Positions 45,265 to 53,637 of a DNA stretch of 64,000 nt are shown piece after piece. Location: the NCBI GenBank assembly GCA_013407085.1, contig JACCGJ010003038.1:1-64000 (forward strand), given 5' to 3'. The translations under genes and the position numbers were made by a program. Each line of letters starts with the position of its first letter. The stretch's first letter is position 1. This DNA comes from Atriophallophorus winterbourni (taxonomy: Eukaryota > Platyhelminthes > Trematoda > Plagiorchiida > Microphallidae). The notes beneath the pieces were generated by a model. It saw only the letters and a list, made by a program, of their open reading frames with translations. It was not told the DNA's origin and ran no database searches.

Positions 45265-45324
45265 TAGAAATATAATATTACTTAATAGAAAAATAATTTT
45301 AATAACTTGCAAAACATAATGCAA
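42664..45324 (-). CDS. RTE-like reverse transcriptase, 886 codons, uninterrupted
   Basis: The first ~20 residues are host sequence. Then comes the end of the endonuclease (LDLILVRR and CDTDHSLV near 57-86), a linker, and the RT: GKAPGDDGIPPELIKCG, NNYRGISLLNVVGKLF, QCGFRKGRSTVDMIFSL, motif A VFIDLTKAFDYV near 455, RRGVKQGCVLAPTLF, motif C LLFADDAAFIAHS near 578, TISMSKTKV, YLGSTIADNLSLDTEIDKRI, a thumb with LGHVYRMENGRIPKDLL, and a C-terminal finger (CQRC...FSHSKSC near 860-885). All RT aspartates are present with no stop or frameshift. The endonuclease is mostly missing, so it is a 5'-truncated copy without its own promoter. Confidence 0.9.
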   Translation of the reverse strand: MHYVLQVIKIIFLLSNIIFLELCTQFSLCVSNTFFQTKPQHKVSWKHPRSKHWHQLDLILVRRTNIGSVLLTRSYQSADCDTDHSLVCAKLKLSDTRFHRTKLSGKPRIDVTRMCEPNLAARFAKAFTAEFSKTTPLESASENWESIKNSICRVALSTFGPKKARTSDWFEAKASEMTAVLDEKRSAFLRFKGMPTDENLRLLRAARNKVQQTARRCANDYWTEISLSIQKAADTGNFHGMYDGIKRAIGPNKHKMAPIKSVSGDPIVDKTQQMERWVEHFSSLYSRDSTVLPHVFENFERLPTIEYLDTPPTLDELNRAIDRLANGKAPGDDGIPPELIKCGRAALLQPLHHLLLQCWQEECVPQEMRDTKIITLFKNKGDRGDCNNYRGISLLNVVGKLFAKVLQIRLQVLADRIYSESQCGFRKGRSTVDMIFSLRQLQEKCREQRMPLYAVFIDLTKAFDYVSREGLFKMLNLIGCPPRLLKLVISFHSGMKGSVHFNGFSSEVFEIRRGVKQGCVLAPTLFGIFFALLLKYAFRTRTEGIYLRTRNDGKLFNLNRLRAQTKARNVLIRDLLFADDAAFIAHSQEHLQSLMDCFSSACKDFGLTISMSKTKVLSQGTVSPPIITVGNCQLESVHQFTYLGSTIADNLSLDTEIDKRIGRAAVILSRLNSRVWGNRKLTVKTKMMVYSACVLNALLYGSETWTTHARHERKLNAFHLRSIRRILNISWMDRVTNAEVLLKAGLQSMFTLLRQRRLRWLGHVYRMENGRIPKDLLYGELQLGSRPLGRPHLRYKDVCKRDMKALGIDPASWEELALDRSHWRHCVKRRLHAGEEQIQLLAAERRSRRRRATNAIQPSSDYRCQRCGRDCFSRIGLFSHSKSCKT

Positions 45325-46076
45325 AACCCTTCCAGATCACATATCAATTGCTGGGAACCCTGGTGATTAATGATTCGAATTTCGATGCACTGCAAAATCG
45401 CTAATGCAAAATAAATTTGGCATTGTTGTGAGCTAATCGAATGAGTGAACACCACACATGTTGGCTGAGCAGCGGTTGTTTTAAAAGGTTTAAATTTTAA
45501 ACATGTATTTGAAGACGTTTTGGATCAATCGGTTGGCCATTACCATGTAAATGATCTTTGAATGTGATGGGTGACGTTCTTCAGCCCCAATCTGATCGTG
45601 TATACGTGAAACGCAATAAAGTAGCACTTTGCTGAGTTAACTCTTATCAGCTAATGGAAACCCCAATGATTTCAAGTTGGTTAGAAAATAACGGATCAAT
45701 TTTAACCATTCCGACGTGAATATTGTCAAAAAAAATATTGCTGTGGATGGTGTATGGGTGTTTATTTAATTATGTTTCGTGTTTAGACTATCAGCCTCTG
45801 CTGGGTGAATAGTTCGATTATAACGCATTTGACTGACATAGGCTATCAACTAAAACATATGGCTGCGTTCCCAGTTTTTCCCATTGTTCTACACAACTCG
45901 TCATAAGGACTTGGCTGAAAGATCATTAGGATGGTGGATATGAATGCGTTCAAGTAACGATTTGATCACCTTTTATAAGTATATCCTATGTATTGTACAG
46001 CTATTATCTTTTTCACCATAAACCTCGCATATTTGAAAGTTATAAATTTTCTATACTGTTCCATAACCATTAGGAA
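45274..46076. repeat. Left-arm sequence right of the RTE
   Basis: Non-coding; reverse complement of about 48670-49479. Contains GGTGATTAATGATTCGAATT and CAACCGCTGCTCAGCC (other strand) in both arms. No gene. Confidence 0.7.
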
Positions 46077-47040
46077 GTGATACAGTTCATCTTCATCTAT
46101 CAGCACAGCAGGAAAAACACCGCAGAACATGATATGTCAATGAGTCTTCACAGATTTGGTGGCCGAGCAAACGTGAGCCAGCCAATCGATTTAATCGCTT
46201 ATGCGGATGACCTGCTATTATTTGCTAATTCCATGAAAGATCTCACAGCGAAACTTGAACAACTTCTTCTGGCATCACGTTAGGCTGGATTAAATGTCAA
46301 TTTTTCGAAAAGCAGTGTGTTGAATCTGGTGGTGAGCAAGAAACAACATGTATCTGCTGTAGTTCGGGCTAACGTTTAAATAGCTGGCAATGAAATCAAG
46401 GCGCTAAATGTGGTGAACATCTTCCGCTATATTGTCGTTCAATTCACCACTCACGGAAAAGCTCTAGTCAATCTTTGTCTCGAATATCAAGGTTATCTTT
46501 ACAATTTAAGTTGCGAGCCACTGAAGCCACAACAAGGAATAAACATCTTGTGTAAAAATGCAATACCAAAGCTTTATCATTGTCTAAGTCAAAATGTGAT
46601 GCACATGAAAACCCTTCTGGCGTTGGATCGTTTCACTCAACACTCAGTACGAAGATGGCTGCGACTACCATCGGCATTCCCGTCGCGGCCTAATTATTCC
46701 GCACCACACCTCCTCCATACATCTTATTATGTGGAAAAGATTTAACAGCATGTGTGGGAAACGCTTATCGATCCTGCGCTGGGTTGACACATTTGATGTT
46801 GCAAAGGTTTCTTTCAAACTAACACAAGCATTCTTGTGCTTCATGAAGCAGAACGCAGTACTCCATGAGGATGTACATGCTGCTCGGGAACAAGAATTGT
46901 ATAATCAGTCGATGGATCCCTTTTCAGATCTGTGGAGCAATGCTCACACTCGAACCTCTGGATCCACAATAATCAACGTGTATTCCCCCGCATGTTACAC
47001 ATGCGATGTAGCCTGAAGAATACGAAAACGTGCAAAGCAA
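46077..47040 (+). pseudogene. R2-like non-LTR retrotransposon, RT C-terminal part
   Basis: IDLIAYADDLLLFANS (RT motif C) near 46190, then after a stop LNVNFSKSSVLNLVVSKKQ, and further on ILCKNAIPKLYHCLSQ and SVRRWLRLPSAFP (46650). The YADD box plus the PKLYH and VRRWLRLP blocks are typical of R2-type elements with a C-terminal restriction-like endonuclease. Later frames (46729-47016) may be decayed linker. Several stops occur. The first ~60 bp are satellite. The inverted copy at 48385-48610 stops at a CR1 fragment. Confidence 0.6.
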
Positions 47041-48138
47041 TGCGGATAGCGTAACCAAGGCGAATTGGTTGCCGTCCGGAATAAATGAACCATCTGGCTT
47101 ACTGAAAATCTGTTATTACTATATGAGAGGAAACCGGACGTTTTCAATAGAATGATTTTGTAGCTTTCAACGCCTGGAGTAATACTTTGATTGTTAGATT
47201 TGAAGACATCGAATCTGTGATAATAAAGTTTTTCCACAGTGAATCCTACTGTGTCATTACATGAATAAACAAGTTATTACTTTTAATTTGTTATGGAAAT
47301 GCATCGAAAAAATTGATGTTTGAACTATTATTTTGATAAAAAATGTAGATTAAGTTAATTATCCGTTTTTAAGTAAAAGACTGAGTGTGGAAAATTATAG
47401 GCCAACACATGTTCGTTATTTTATTTACTGTTTCAATAGAAGAAGAGCGCGTTATCACATTCTATCGCAACTCTTACTTATATATATATATATATATATA
47501 TATCTATATATTATATATAAGTTTATCACTTATATTATAGTGGAAGACCTCGAATCTGTAAGAAGAAATGTCTTTTCATTTTGTCTGTAGCGTTTACTGT
47601 TGGGTCAATAGATCTAAAAACAAGGAATCACTTCCAATTCGTTATTGAAATGTTTAGAATATACTAAATGTTTCTATTATAGTTTTATTGGTAAACACAA
47701 TATATTTTAACCAATCGATTTAAAGAAAAGACATTGAATCTGGAAAGTATAAATGACATCTTATGTTCACCAGCGTTTTTAACTTCATTTATAGATGCAG
47801 ATTTAAGGTACCACATAAATTTGGTCAACATAATTTTATAAAATATGCGAAATGTTATGCCTACTACATTTTATTGTAAGTATAAAAAATAAAGCACTCG
47901 TTTATTACTAGGAATCCGAATCTGAAGACATTCTTCGCTATATCATGTTTTACCAATTGCGTTGGCAGATAAATACGAACTGTATCACTTAATGATTGTT
48001 AAGGAACTGTATAAGAAATACTAAATGTTAGAAGTAGTACTATCTGTAATACTAGACTTAGTTTATATATAATATTCGTTTTTCAATAAACGATTTGAAT
48101 GCGATAAGATGGAACGCCAACTTTTATAATAATTATTC
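47041..48138. repeat. ~185-bp satellite units between the arms
   Basis: GACCTCGAATCTGTAAGAAG, AAGACATTGAATCTGG, GAATCCGAATCTGAAGACAT and CGATTTGAATGCGATAAGAT mark successive diverged units. A (TA)n tract lies at 47478-47518. No gene. Confidence 0.65.
47478..47518. repeat. (TA)n tract
   Basis: Short interrupted TA array within a satellite unit. Confidence 0.9.
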
Positions 48139-48297
48139 GAGGTAATTCAAGGTTTTTAATGGTCTAAAAAGCAGCAAGCTTAACAAAAACCAAAGGATGG
48201 TGGAAATTAAAATTTAAGTGTATAAACAATATAAGAACTCGGATGTGTTTGTTGCTGAGGTAATCACTTATTAATTCATATAGTCTTCCAACAATAC
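48139..48297 (-). mobile_element. CR1-like LINE remnant with internal deletion
   Basis: The 3' tail (TTCAAGG, then TTAATGGTCTAAAAAGCA, matching 53650 and 63655) is joined near 48240 to RT sequence ATGTGTTTGTTGCTGAGGTA through CAACAATACCGTG, which matches 59810-59866. About 1 kb expected between is missing. It ends exactly where R2-like sequence of the right arm begins. Confidence 0.7.
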
Positions 48298-48384
48298 CGT
48301 GAATTGAACGCCAATATAGCGGAAGAGGTTCACCACATTTAGCGCATTGATTTTATTGCCAGCTATTTTAACGTTGGTCCGTAC

Positions 48385-48669
48385 TAAAGCAGATACATGT
48401 TGTTTCTTGCTCACCACCAGATTCAACACACTGCTTTTCGAAAAATTGACATTTAATCCAGCCTAACGTGATGCCAGAAGAAGTTGTTCAAGTTCGGCTG
48501 TGAGATCTTTTATGGAACTAGCAAATAACAACAGGTCATCCGCATAAGCGATTAAATCGATTGGCTGACTCACGTTTGCTCGGTCATCAAATCTGTGAAG
48601 ACTCATTGACATATCATGTTCTGCGTTGTTTTCCCTACTGTGCTGATAGATGAAAATGAACTGTATCAC
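48385..48669 (-). pseudogene. R2-like RT fragment, inverted copy
   Basis: IDLIAYADDLLLFASS on the minus strand, followed by a stop and NVNFSKSSVLN. Same as 46077-46330, sharing the stop after LLLASR. So the R2-like copy was already dead before the inverted duplication. Confidence 0.6.
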
Positions 48670-49533
48670 TTCCTAATGGTTATGGAACAGTATAGAAAAT
48701 TTATAACTTTCAAATATGCGAGGTTTATGGTGAAAAAGCAAATAGCTGTACAATACATAGGATATACTTATAAAAGTTAATCGAATCGTTACTTGAACGC
48801 ATTCATATCCCCCATCCTAATGATCTTTCAGCCAAGTCCTTATGACGAGTTGTTTGGAACAATGCGAACGGCTGGAAACGCAGCCACACGTTTTAGTTGA
48901 TAGCCTATGTCAGTCAAATTGGCTCTAATCGAACTATTCAGCCAATCGAGGGTGATAGTCAAAACAGGAAACATAATTAAATAAACACCCCATCCACCAT
49001 CCACAGCAACATTTTCCTTGACCGAATTCACGTCAGAATTAGTAAATGACAAATTGATCCGATATTTTCTAACCAACTTGAAACCATTAGGGTTTCCATT
49101 AGCTGTTGAGAGTTAACTCAGCAAAGTGCTACTTTATTGCGTTTCACGTATACACGATCAGATTTGGGTTGACGAACGTCACCTATCACATTCAAAGTTC
49201 ATCTACATGGCAATGGCTAAACGATAGAACCAAAACACTTTCAAATACATGTTTAAAATTTAAACCTTTTAAAACAACCGCTGCTCAGCCAACATGTGTG
49301 GTGTTCACTCATTCGATTAGCTCACAACAATGCCAAATTTATTTTGCATTAGCGATTTTGCAGTGCATCGAAATTCGAATCATTAATCACCAGGGTTCCC
49401 AGCAATTGATATGTGATCTGGAAGAGTTTTGCATTATGTTTTGCAAGTTATTAAAATTATTTTTCTATTAAGTAATATTATATTTCTATCAAACCTCATA
49501 TGAAATTTTAGTGGTTTATCAAATGACTGTTAC

Positions 49534-49737
49534 TCATTCAACTTCGAAAACGCAGAAAAGCCGGCAATCAAATGATTGATTTCCGTTTACCAGATTATCT
49601 TGATTATTCTTTCGATTATTTATCACGTGTGTTCGTGCCGAGTTTTTTGACCAAAACTCATGACTGCAAAATAGAATGACATTTATTCTAACAGATTCGA
49701 TGTCTTCTGTTTTTATACATTTTCTACACTTATACAA
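49534..49737 (-). other. 67-codon frame MYKCRKCIKT, shared by both arms
   Basis: Also at 42343-42546 (+), differing at only two codons. The frame reads over a satellite unit, so it is probably a repeat artefact. CxxC near the N-terminus is coincidental as far as I can tell. Confidence 0.15.
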
Positions 49738-49934
49738 GGTTTAATAATAAAATAGTAGTTCAATTATATATTTTGATCTCTACAGTTCCCTAAAACATGC
49801 AGAGAAATACCTTGCTTCTTATTCAAACAAACCAGTGGAACAAACCGTTAACGTGAGATGGAATTTTATGTTTTTTGTTTAAAGTCAAGTTTTTATTAAT
49901 AAGTAGTATATGACGTTCGAAAAGCAGGACGGAA

Positions 49935-49977
49935 GCACACGACCGGTTTTGTGGTTATTGTCCCACATCAGGTATGC
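49935..49977 (-). ncRNA. Hammerhead ribozyme-like motif, variant C (inverted copy)
   Basis: GCATAC, CTGATGT, GGG-ACAATAA-CC, ACAAAAC, CGGTC, GTGTGC. It differs from 42101-42143 at A9 (now T) and before the GAAA-equivalent box. Stem I is unchanged. Probably inactive. Confidence 0.45.
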
Positions 49978-50859
49978 GTATCCGTGACCTCACATTCAAA
50001 CGCCGTTATGACTTTGTGCTACACCCACCTATTCGTGAATTCGAGGATAAATCTTCATTTGCAAATTGAAATTTAGCTTACTTACTTACTTATCAGCTTA
50101 CTTACTTCTAGAAAACTGACTTTAAACGAAAACTACAATCATGCTCTTACTGGAATGTTGCAAAAATATTCCAGACAGTTACCGGTGCTATATTGCACCA
50201 ACATAAAAGCTAAATTTCAATTTGGAATTTCATCTCCCTACATTCAAGGTCTTTTACTAAAAAATGAATAGTATACGTAATCTAAGCTAACTACTAAAAA
50301 ATATTTTCTAGACAGTTGCATGACCAATATAATGTGATACAATTCTTCTTCATCCATCAAGGCAGTAGGACAAACAACGGATAGCATGATACGTCATTAA
50401 TCTTTCCCAGAGCCGTGATACTTATTCTACGTGTACAATACAAAGTAATAGCTAAAACATTGGGTAGAAAATATAAATTGTGATGACTAATATAAAATAA
50501 TTAGTAGCTGAAACATATTGCATATTTTTATAACGTGATTGATAAAATGAATCCACATATATCCAAGCAGCGGAAAAAGAATGGTAAATATAAGATATCA
50601 TTTTTTCTTCCCAGATTCAATGTCTCAACTCAAAAACTCGTGCAATATTTATACTGCGTTTACTGCTACTAAAAATAGTAGTTGAGGCAAAAACCTTTTT
50701 ATACATTTGCACAACAAAATGAAAGTGTTACCTTGCGATACGCTTTCCATCACACACATCAAGCAAGTGTCTTCGTGGATGTCCATCAGTAGACAATTAA
50801 ATAGATCAGAATTATATCGCACCGTATCCTCCTTTGGATGAAGTCTCATAGACCTTGGC

Positions 50860-51050
50860 GTCGCAATATTTCGTTGTACTAAACATTGCGAGCACCCATC
50901 AATAAATTTGTTGCTCTGTGATATATATTATTAAACCGAGCAATATATATTTGCAGCCAAGAAGCACAGACCTCGACCGCATACTCCATCCAATAGCGAA
51001 GGTCAACGTTCATTATCATGTTTAACGTTGATAGATAAACAAGAACTGTC
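50860..51050 (-). pseudogene. CR1-like thumb fragment, inverted copy
   Basis: YWMEYAVEVCASWLQIYIAR then YHRATNLLMGARNV; counterpart of 41018-41251. Confidence 0.65.
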
Positions 51051-51090
51051 GTTTCATATTGGTCATGGTACTGTAAGAAAATACCTGATT

Positions 51091-51614
51091 TTGATAGTGG
51101 ATGAACCCCAATATGTGAGAATACATGTAATTTTATTTCGTTCGCAGTGCTTCCTATATTAATAGGCATGGTATCAAATTCAATATTATTAAGGAAAATT
51201 ATACAAACTACTGAATGTTTCAAATGTAATTTTTAGTAGTTTAAGTAGTATAATTATACCACTCGTTTCTGTTGAAAACATTGAACGTGGAAGAAGAAAT
51301 GACATCTCACGTTCACCAATCTTTTTTCCTGCGTTGATAGATGAGAATGAATGGTATCACTTACATTTAATCATCAAAACTTTAGGAATATACAAAATGT
51401 TTTAGCTACCTCTTTGTTTTGTGAATGTAGAATAGTTTTAGCATTCCTTCATTACTAGGACTCCGATTCTGGGAAAAACTATCGACATATCGTATTATAC
51501 GTTGTTTTTCCTACTGCACTGATAGATGAGGAAGAACTGTATCACTTCATTTTTTTCATGGAACTGTTAGTACCGTACCTAATTTTGAACTACAACTTTT
51601 AATAATAAACTTAG
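51091..51614 (-). repeat. ~185-bp satellite units
   Basis: GATAGATGAGAATGAATGGTATCACTT at 51336 and GATAGATGAGGAAGAACTGT at 51521 give a 185-bp period. A third, diverged unit precedes them. Confidence 0.75.
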
Positions 51615-51995
51615 TTTAAACAAGGAGCGCTTGAATGCCACTATTGGATAAGGCTGGTACGACCAACCTGTTCAATCATATGTTTCCATACACATGTTTA
51701 ATGGGGTTAAAACCATAACCATTAAAGAAAATATTCATTTGCATGCTTTTCCGTCGCAAAACAACCCACGACCGGTTTCGTGCTGTTTGCACTCATCAGG
51801 TAGGGACAGTAAGATCAGGATCCGCATGCGCTTAAAACAGTGGAAGAATGGAAAACAAGGAGCGTTTGCATGCCACTGTTGGATAAGGCTGATACGACCA
51901 ACTTGTTCAATCACATGTGTCCAAACACATGTTTAATGGGGTTAAACTCATAAACATGAAACAAAATATTCATTTGCATGCTTATCTCAACTAAA
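51615..51995 (-). mobile_element. Hammerhead repeat, variant A, 1.6 tandem monomers
   Basis: CAAGGAGCG...TTGGATAAGG occurs at 51621 and 51856, a 235-bp period. Blocks CATGTTTAATGGGGTTAAA and ATATTCATTTGCATGC are also repeated. One hammerhead lies between them (51764-51806). The unit shares CCACTGTTT and CTTACTGTC(T/C)C context with the variant-B repeat, so both belong to one family. Non-coding. Confidence 0.85.
51764..51806 (-). ncRNA. Hammerhead ribozyme, variant A, consensus-perfect core
   Basis: Minus strand: CCCTAC, CTGATGA, GTGC-AAACA-GCAC, GAAAC, CGGTC, GTGGG. All invariant core nucleotides are present. Stem II is a perfect 4-bp hairpin, stem III the self-complementary ACCGGU, the triplet GUC, and stem I pairs over five positions (one G-U). 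The best candidate for an active ribozyme in the window. The loopless stem III suggests it works best as a double hammerhead in tandem or dimeric RNA. Confidence 0.85.
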
Positions 51996-52345
51996 TAGTT
52001 TTTGGCAATGCTACGGACGAATAATTATTACTGTAGAATTCTGCATTATTTTTATTGGATGTTGCAACCTTGTTTGCTTTATGCATAATTGTCGCACGTT
52101 CCGCTGCGCCATTTGACAATGTTCAATGTCACGCTGTGCTGGGTAAACAGGCTGATTGATCTCGCTATTGTCTACCAGAATTGACACCCCTAGAATTTCA
52201 ATTGGCTGTTTAGTGCAAAAACCAATCAGAGGTGGTGGTTGAAGTGCTATCAAATGATGTTTCCCGTTCTTACTAATAACGTTGATCTGACAAAGCTTTA
52301 TTATCGAAAGTGAAACGATACCTAAAAACTGCTCGTGCCTTTTTT
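51996..52345 (+). mobile_element. PLE 3' tail with degenerate hammerhead
   Basis: Shares GCATAATTGTCGCACG, CACCCCTAGAATTTCAA and TGGCTGTTTAGTG with 56465-56765. Near 52292-52335: CTGACAA, AGCTTTATTATCGAAAGT, GAAAC, GATACC. The G-to-A change in CUGANGA should inactivate it. Confidence 0.6.
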
Positions 52346-52374
52346 CATTACGAGAATATAAAGCATTTACTTAC

Positions 52375-52895
52375 GCACGCAGGGTGAAGGCAAGCATTTC
52401 AACTTGAACCAGTTGAGAGCACAAACCATGGCACGCGATGTTCTAATCCGTCACCCGCAGTTTGCCGATGATGCAGCTATTGTTGCTCACTCCTAAGAAC
52501 ACCTCCAGTCGCTAATGGATTGTTTTACATCGACATGCAATATATTCTGGATTACAATCAGCATGAGGAAGACCAAAGTCCTTGGTCAAGGGATTTTATC
52601 ACATCCAATCATCACTGTGAGAAACTGTCAGCTTGAACCAGTGCATCAATTCACATATCTTGGTTCAACCATTGTGGATTACTTGTCGCTAGACATAGAT
52701 ATTGATGATGATGATGTCCCGATTGAACTCTCGTGTTTTGGGTAAGCGCAAGTTTACTGTAAATACACAGATGATGGTATACGGCGTGTGCTTATTTAAT
52801 GCATTAATGCAGTGAAACCTGAACCACACACGCATGACACGAACGGAAGTTAGATAATTCCATATACGAAGCATCTGTCGTATACCGAACAGCGT
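52375..52895 (+). pseudogene. RTE-like LINE, palm end to thumb
   Basis: Plus strand: FNLNQLRAQTMARDVLI, FADDAAIVAHS then a stop, LQSLMDCFTSTC, ISMRKTKVLGQG and FTYLGSTIVDYLSLDIDI, then a GAT-repeat and shifted remnants (NSRVLG, QVYCKYTDDG). Motif C is intact, but the copy is truncated at both ends. Confidence 0.8.
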
Positions 52896-52914
52896 TAATA
52901 GGTAAATGAGCAAG

Positions 52915-53429
52915 GTGACACTTAAAATTTGGTATGGAAATGTATAGAAATTAGTAAATGTTTTAACTACTATTTTTTAGTAATAAACGAAATATAAGTA
53001 TACCAATAGTTTTGGGAATGATTTTGAATCTGAAATAAAACATGACATCTCATATTCAACTTTTTAAGTGCGTGAATAGATGAGAATTCCAAATATAACC
53101 TACATTTGGTCATTGAAAATTTATAGGATATAGAGATTGTTTCAATTAATACCTTTATTTTATACTTAAACTAAAATTAGTACTCGTTTATTTTCAGGAC
53201 TCGGAATGTGTTTAGAATTATTGACATTTTGTGTGATCCGTTGGTTATCCTTTAACGTTGATAGATGAAGAAGAATTGTAACAGTTTCTATTGCTGATGA
53301 ATATGCATAGATAATACTTATTATTTGGTTATTATTTATACTATTCAAGAATTTATAGCAAAAACTGCTTAAAGCTGTCCACTAAAACGGATAGTCAAAT
53401 ATGGAAAATATATATAAATTTTGCCCTTG
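52915..53429 (-). repeat. ~185-bp satellite units
   Basis: Inverted relative to 40100-40680 and carrying the same words (GTTGATAGATGAAGAAGAATTGT at 53256, AGATGAGAATTCC at 53079). It includes the unoccupied relatives of both MITE target sites; the second lies at 53463. Confidence 0.7.
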
Positions 53430-53637
53430 GAATCATGGACAGTTTTGTTTTTAATGTCAGGTATTGCCATAGTGTGATAAAAGCGATTCATTGTCTACAC
53501 GACTTTACGCCCCTACAATATTAATAGGGTGTTTAGTGAGGCAACCAACTTGAGGTGGTGATTATAGTAATACTTGATAATGTTCTCTGTTCTGACTAAT
53601 ACCTTTGGTCTGGCGAAGCTTCTGTCATATGTGAAAC
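53430..53637 (+). mobile_element. PLE 3' tail with degenerate hammerhead
   Basis: GGGTGTTTAGTGAGGCAACC then CCTTTGGT, CTGGCGA, AGCTTCTGTCATATGT, GAAAC, GTT (53600-53637). The A-to-G change at the fourth core position is inactivating. The CR1 element begins immediately after GTT. Confidence 0.6.

Larger units (their letters stand above)
40950..46446. repeat. Large inverted repeat, left arm (interrupted by RTE)
   Basis: 40950-42591 and 45274-46446 together are the reverse complement of 51090-48298. The arm contains satellite units, a CR1 thumb fragment, a hammerhead, a MYKCRKCIKT frame and an R2-like RT fragment. The RTE at 42601-45264 is present only in this arm. Similarity weakens but continues left of 40950. 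Confidence 0.9.
48298..51090. repeat. Large inverted repeat, right arm (uninterrupted)
   Basis: Reverse complement of the left arm. It contains the R2-like fragment (48385-48610), the empty RTE site (49480-49488), the MYKCRKCIKT frame (49534-49737), a hammerhead (49935-49977) and a CR1 thumb fragment (50860-51050). Identity by eye is high, with short insertions or deletions. Confidence 0.9.
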
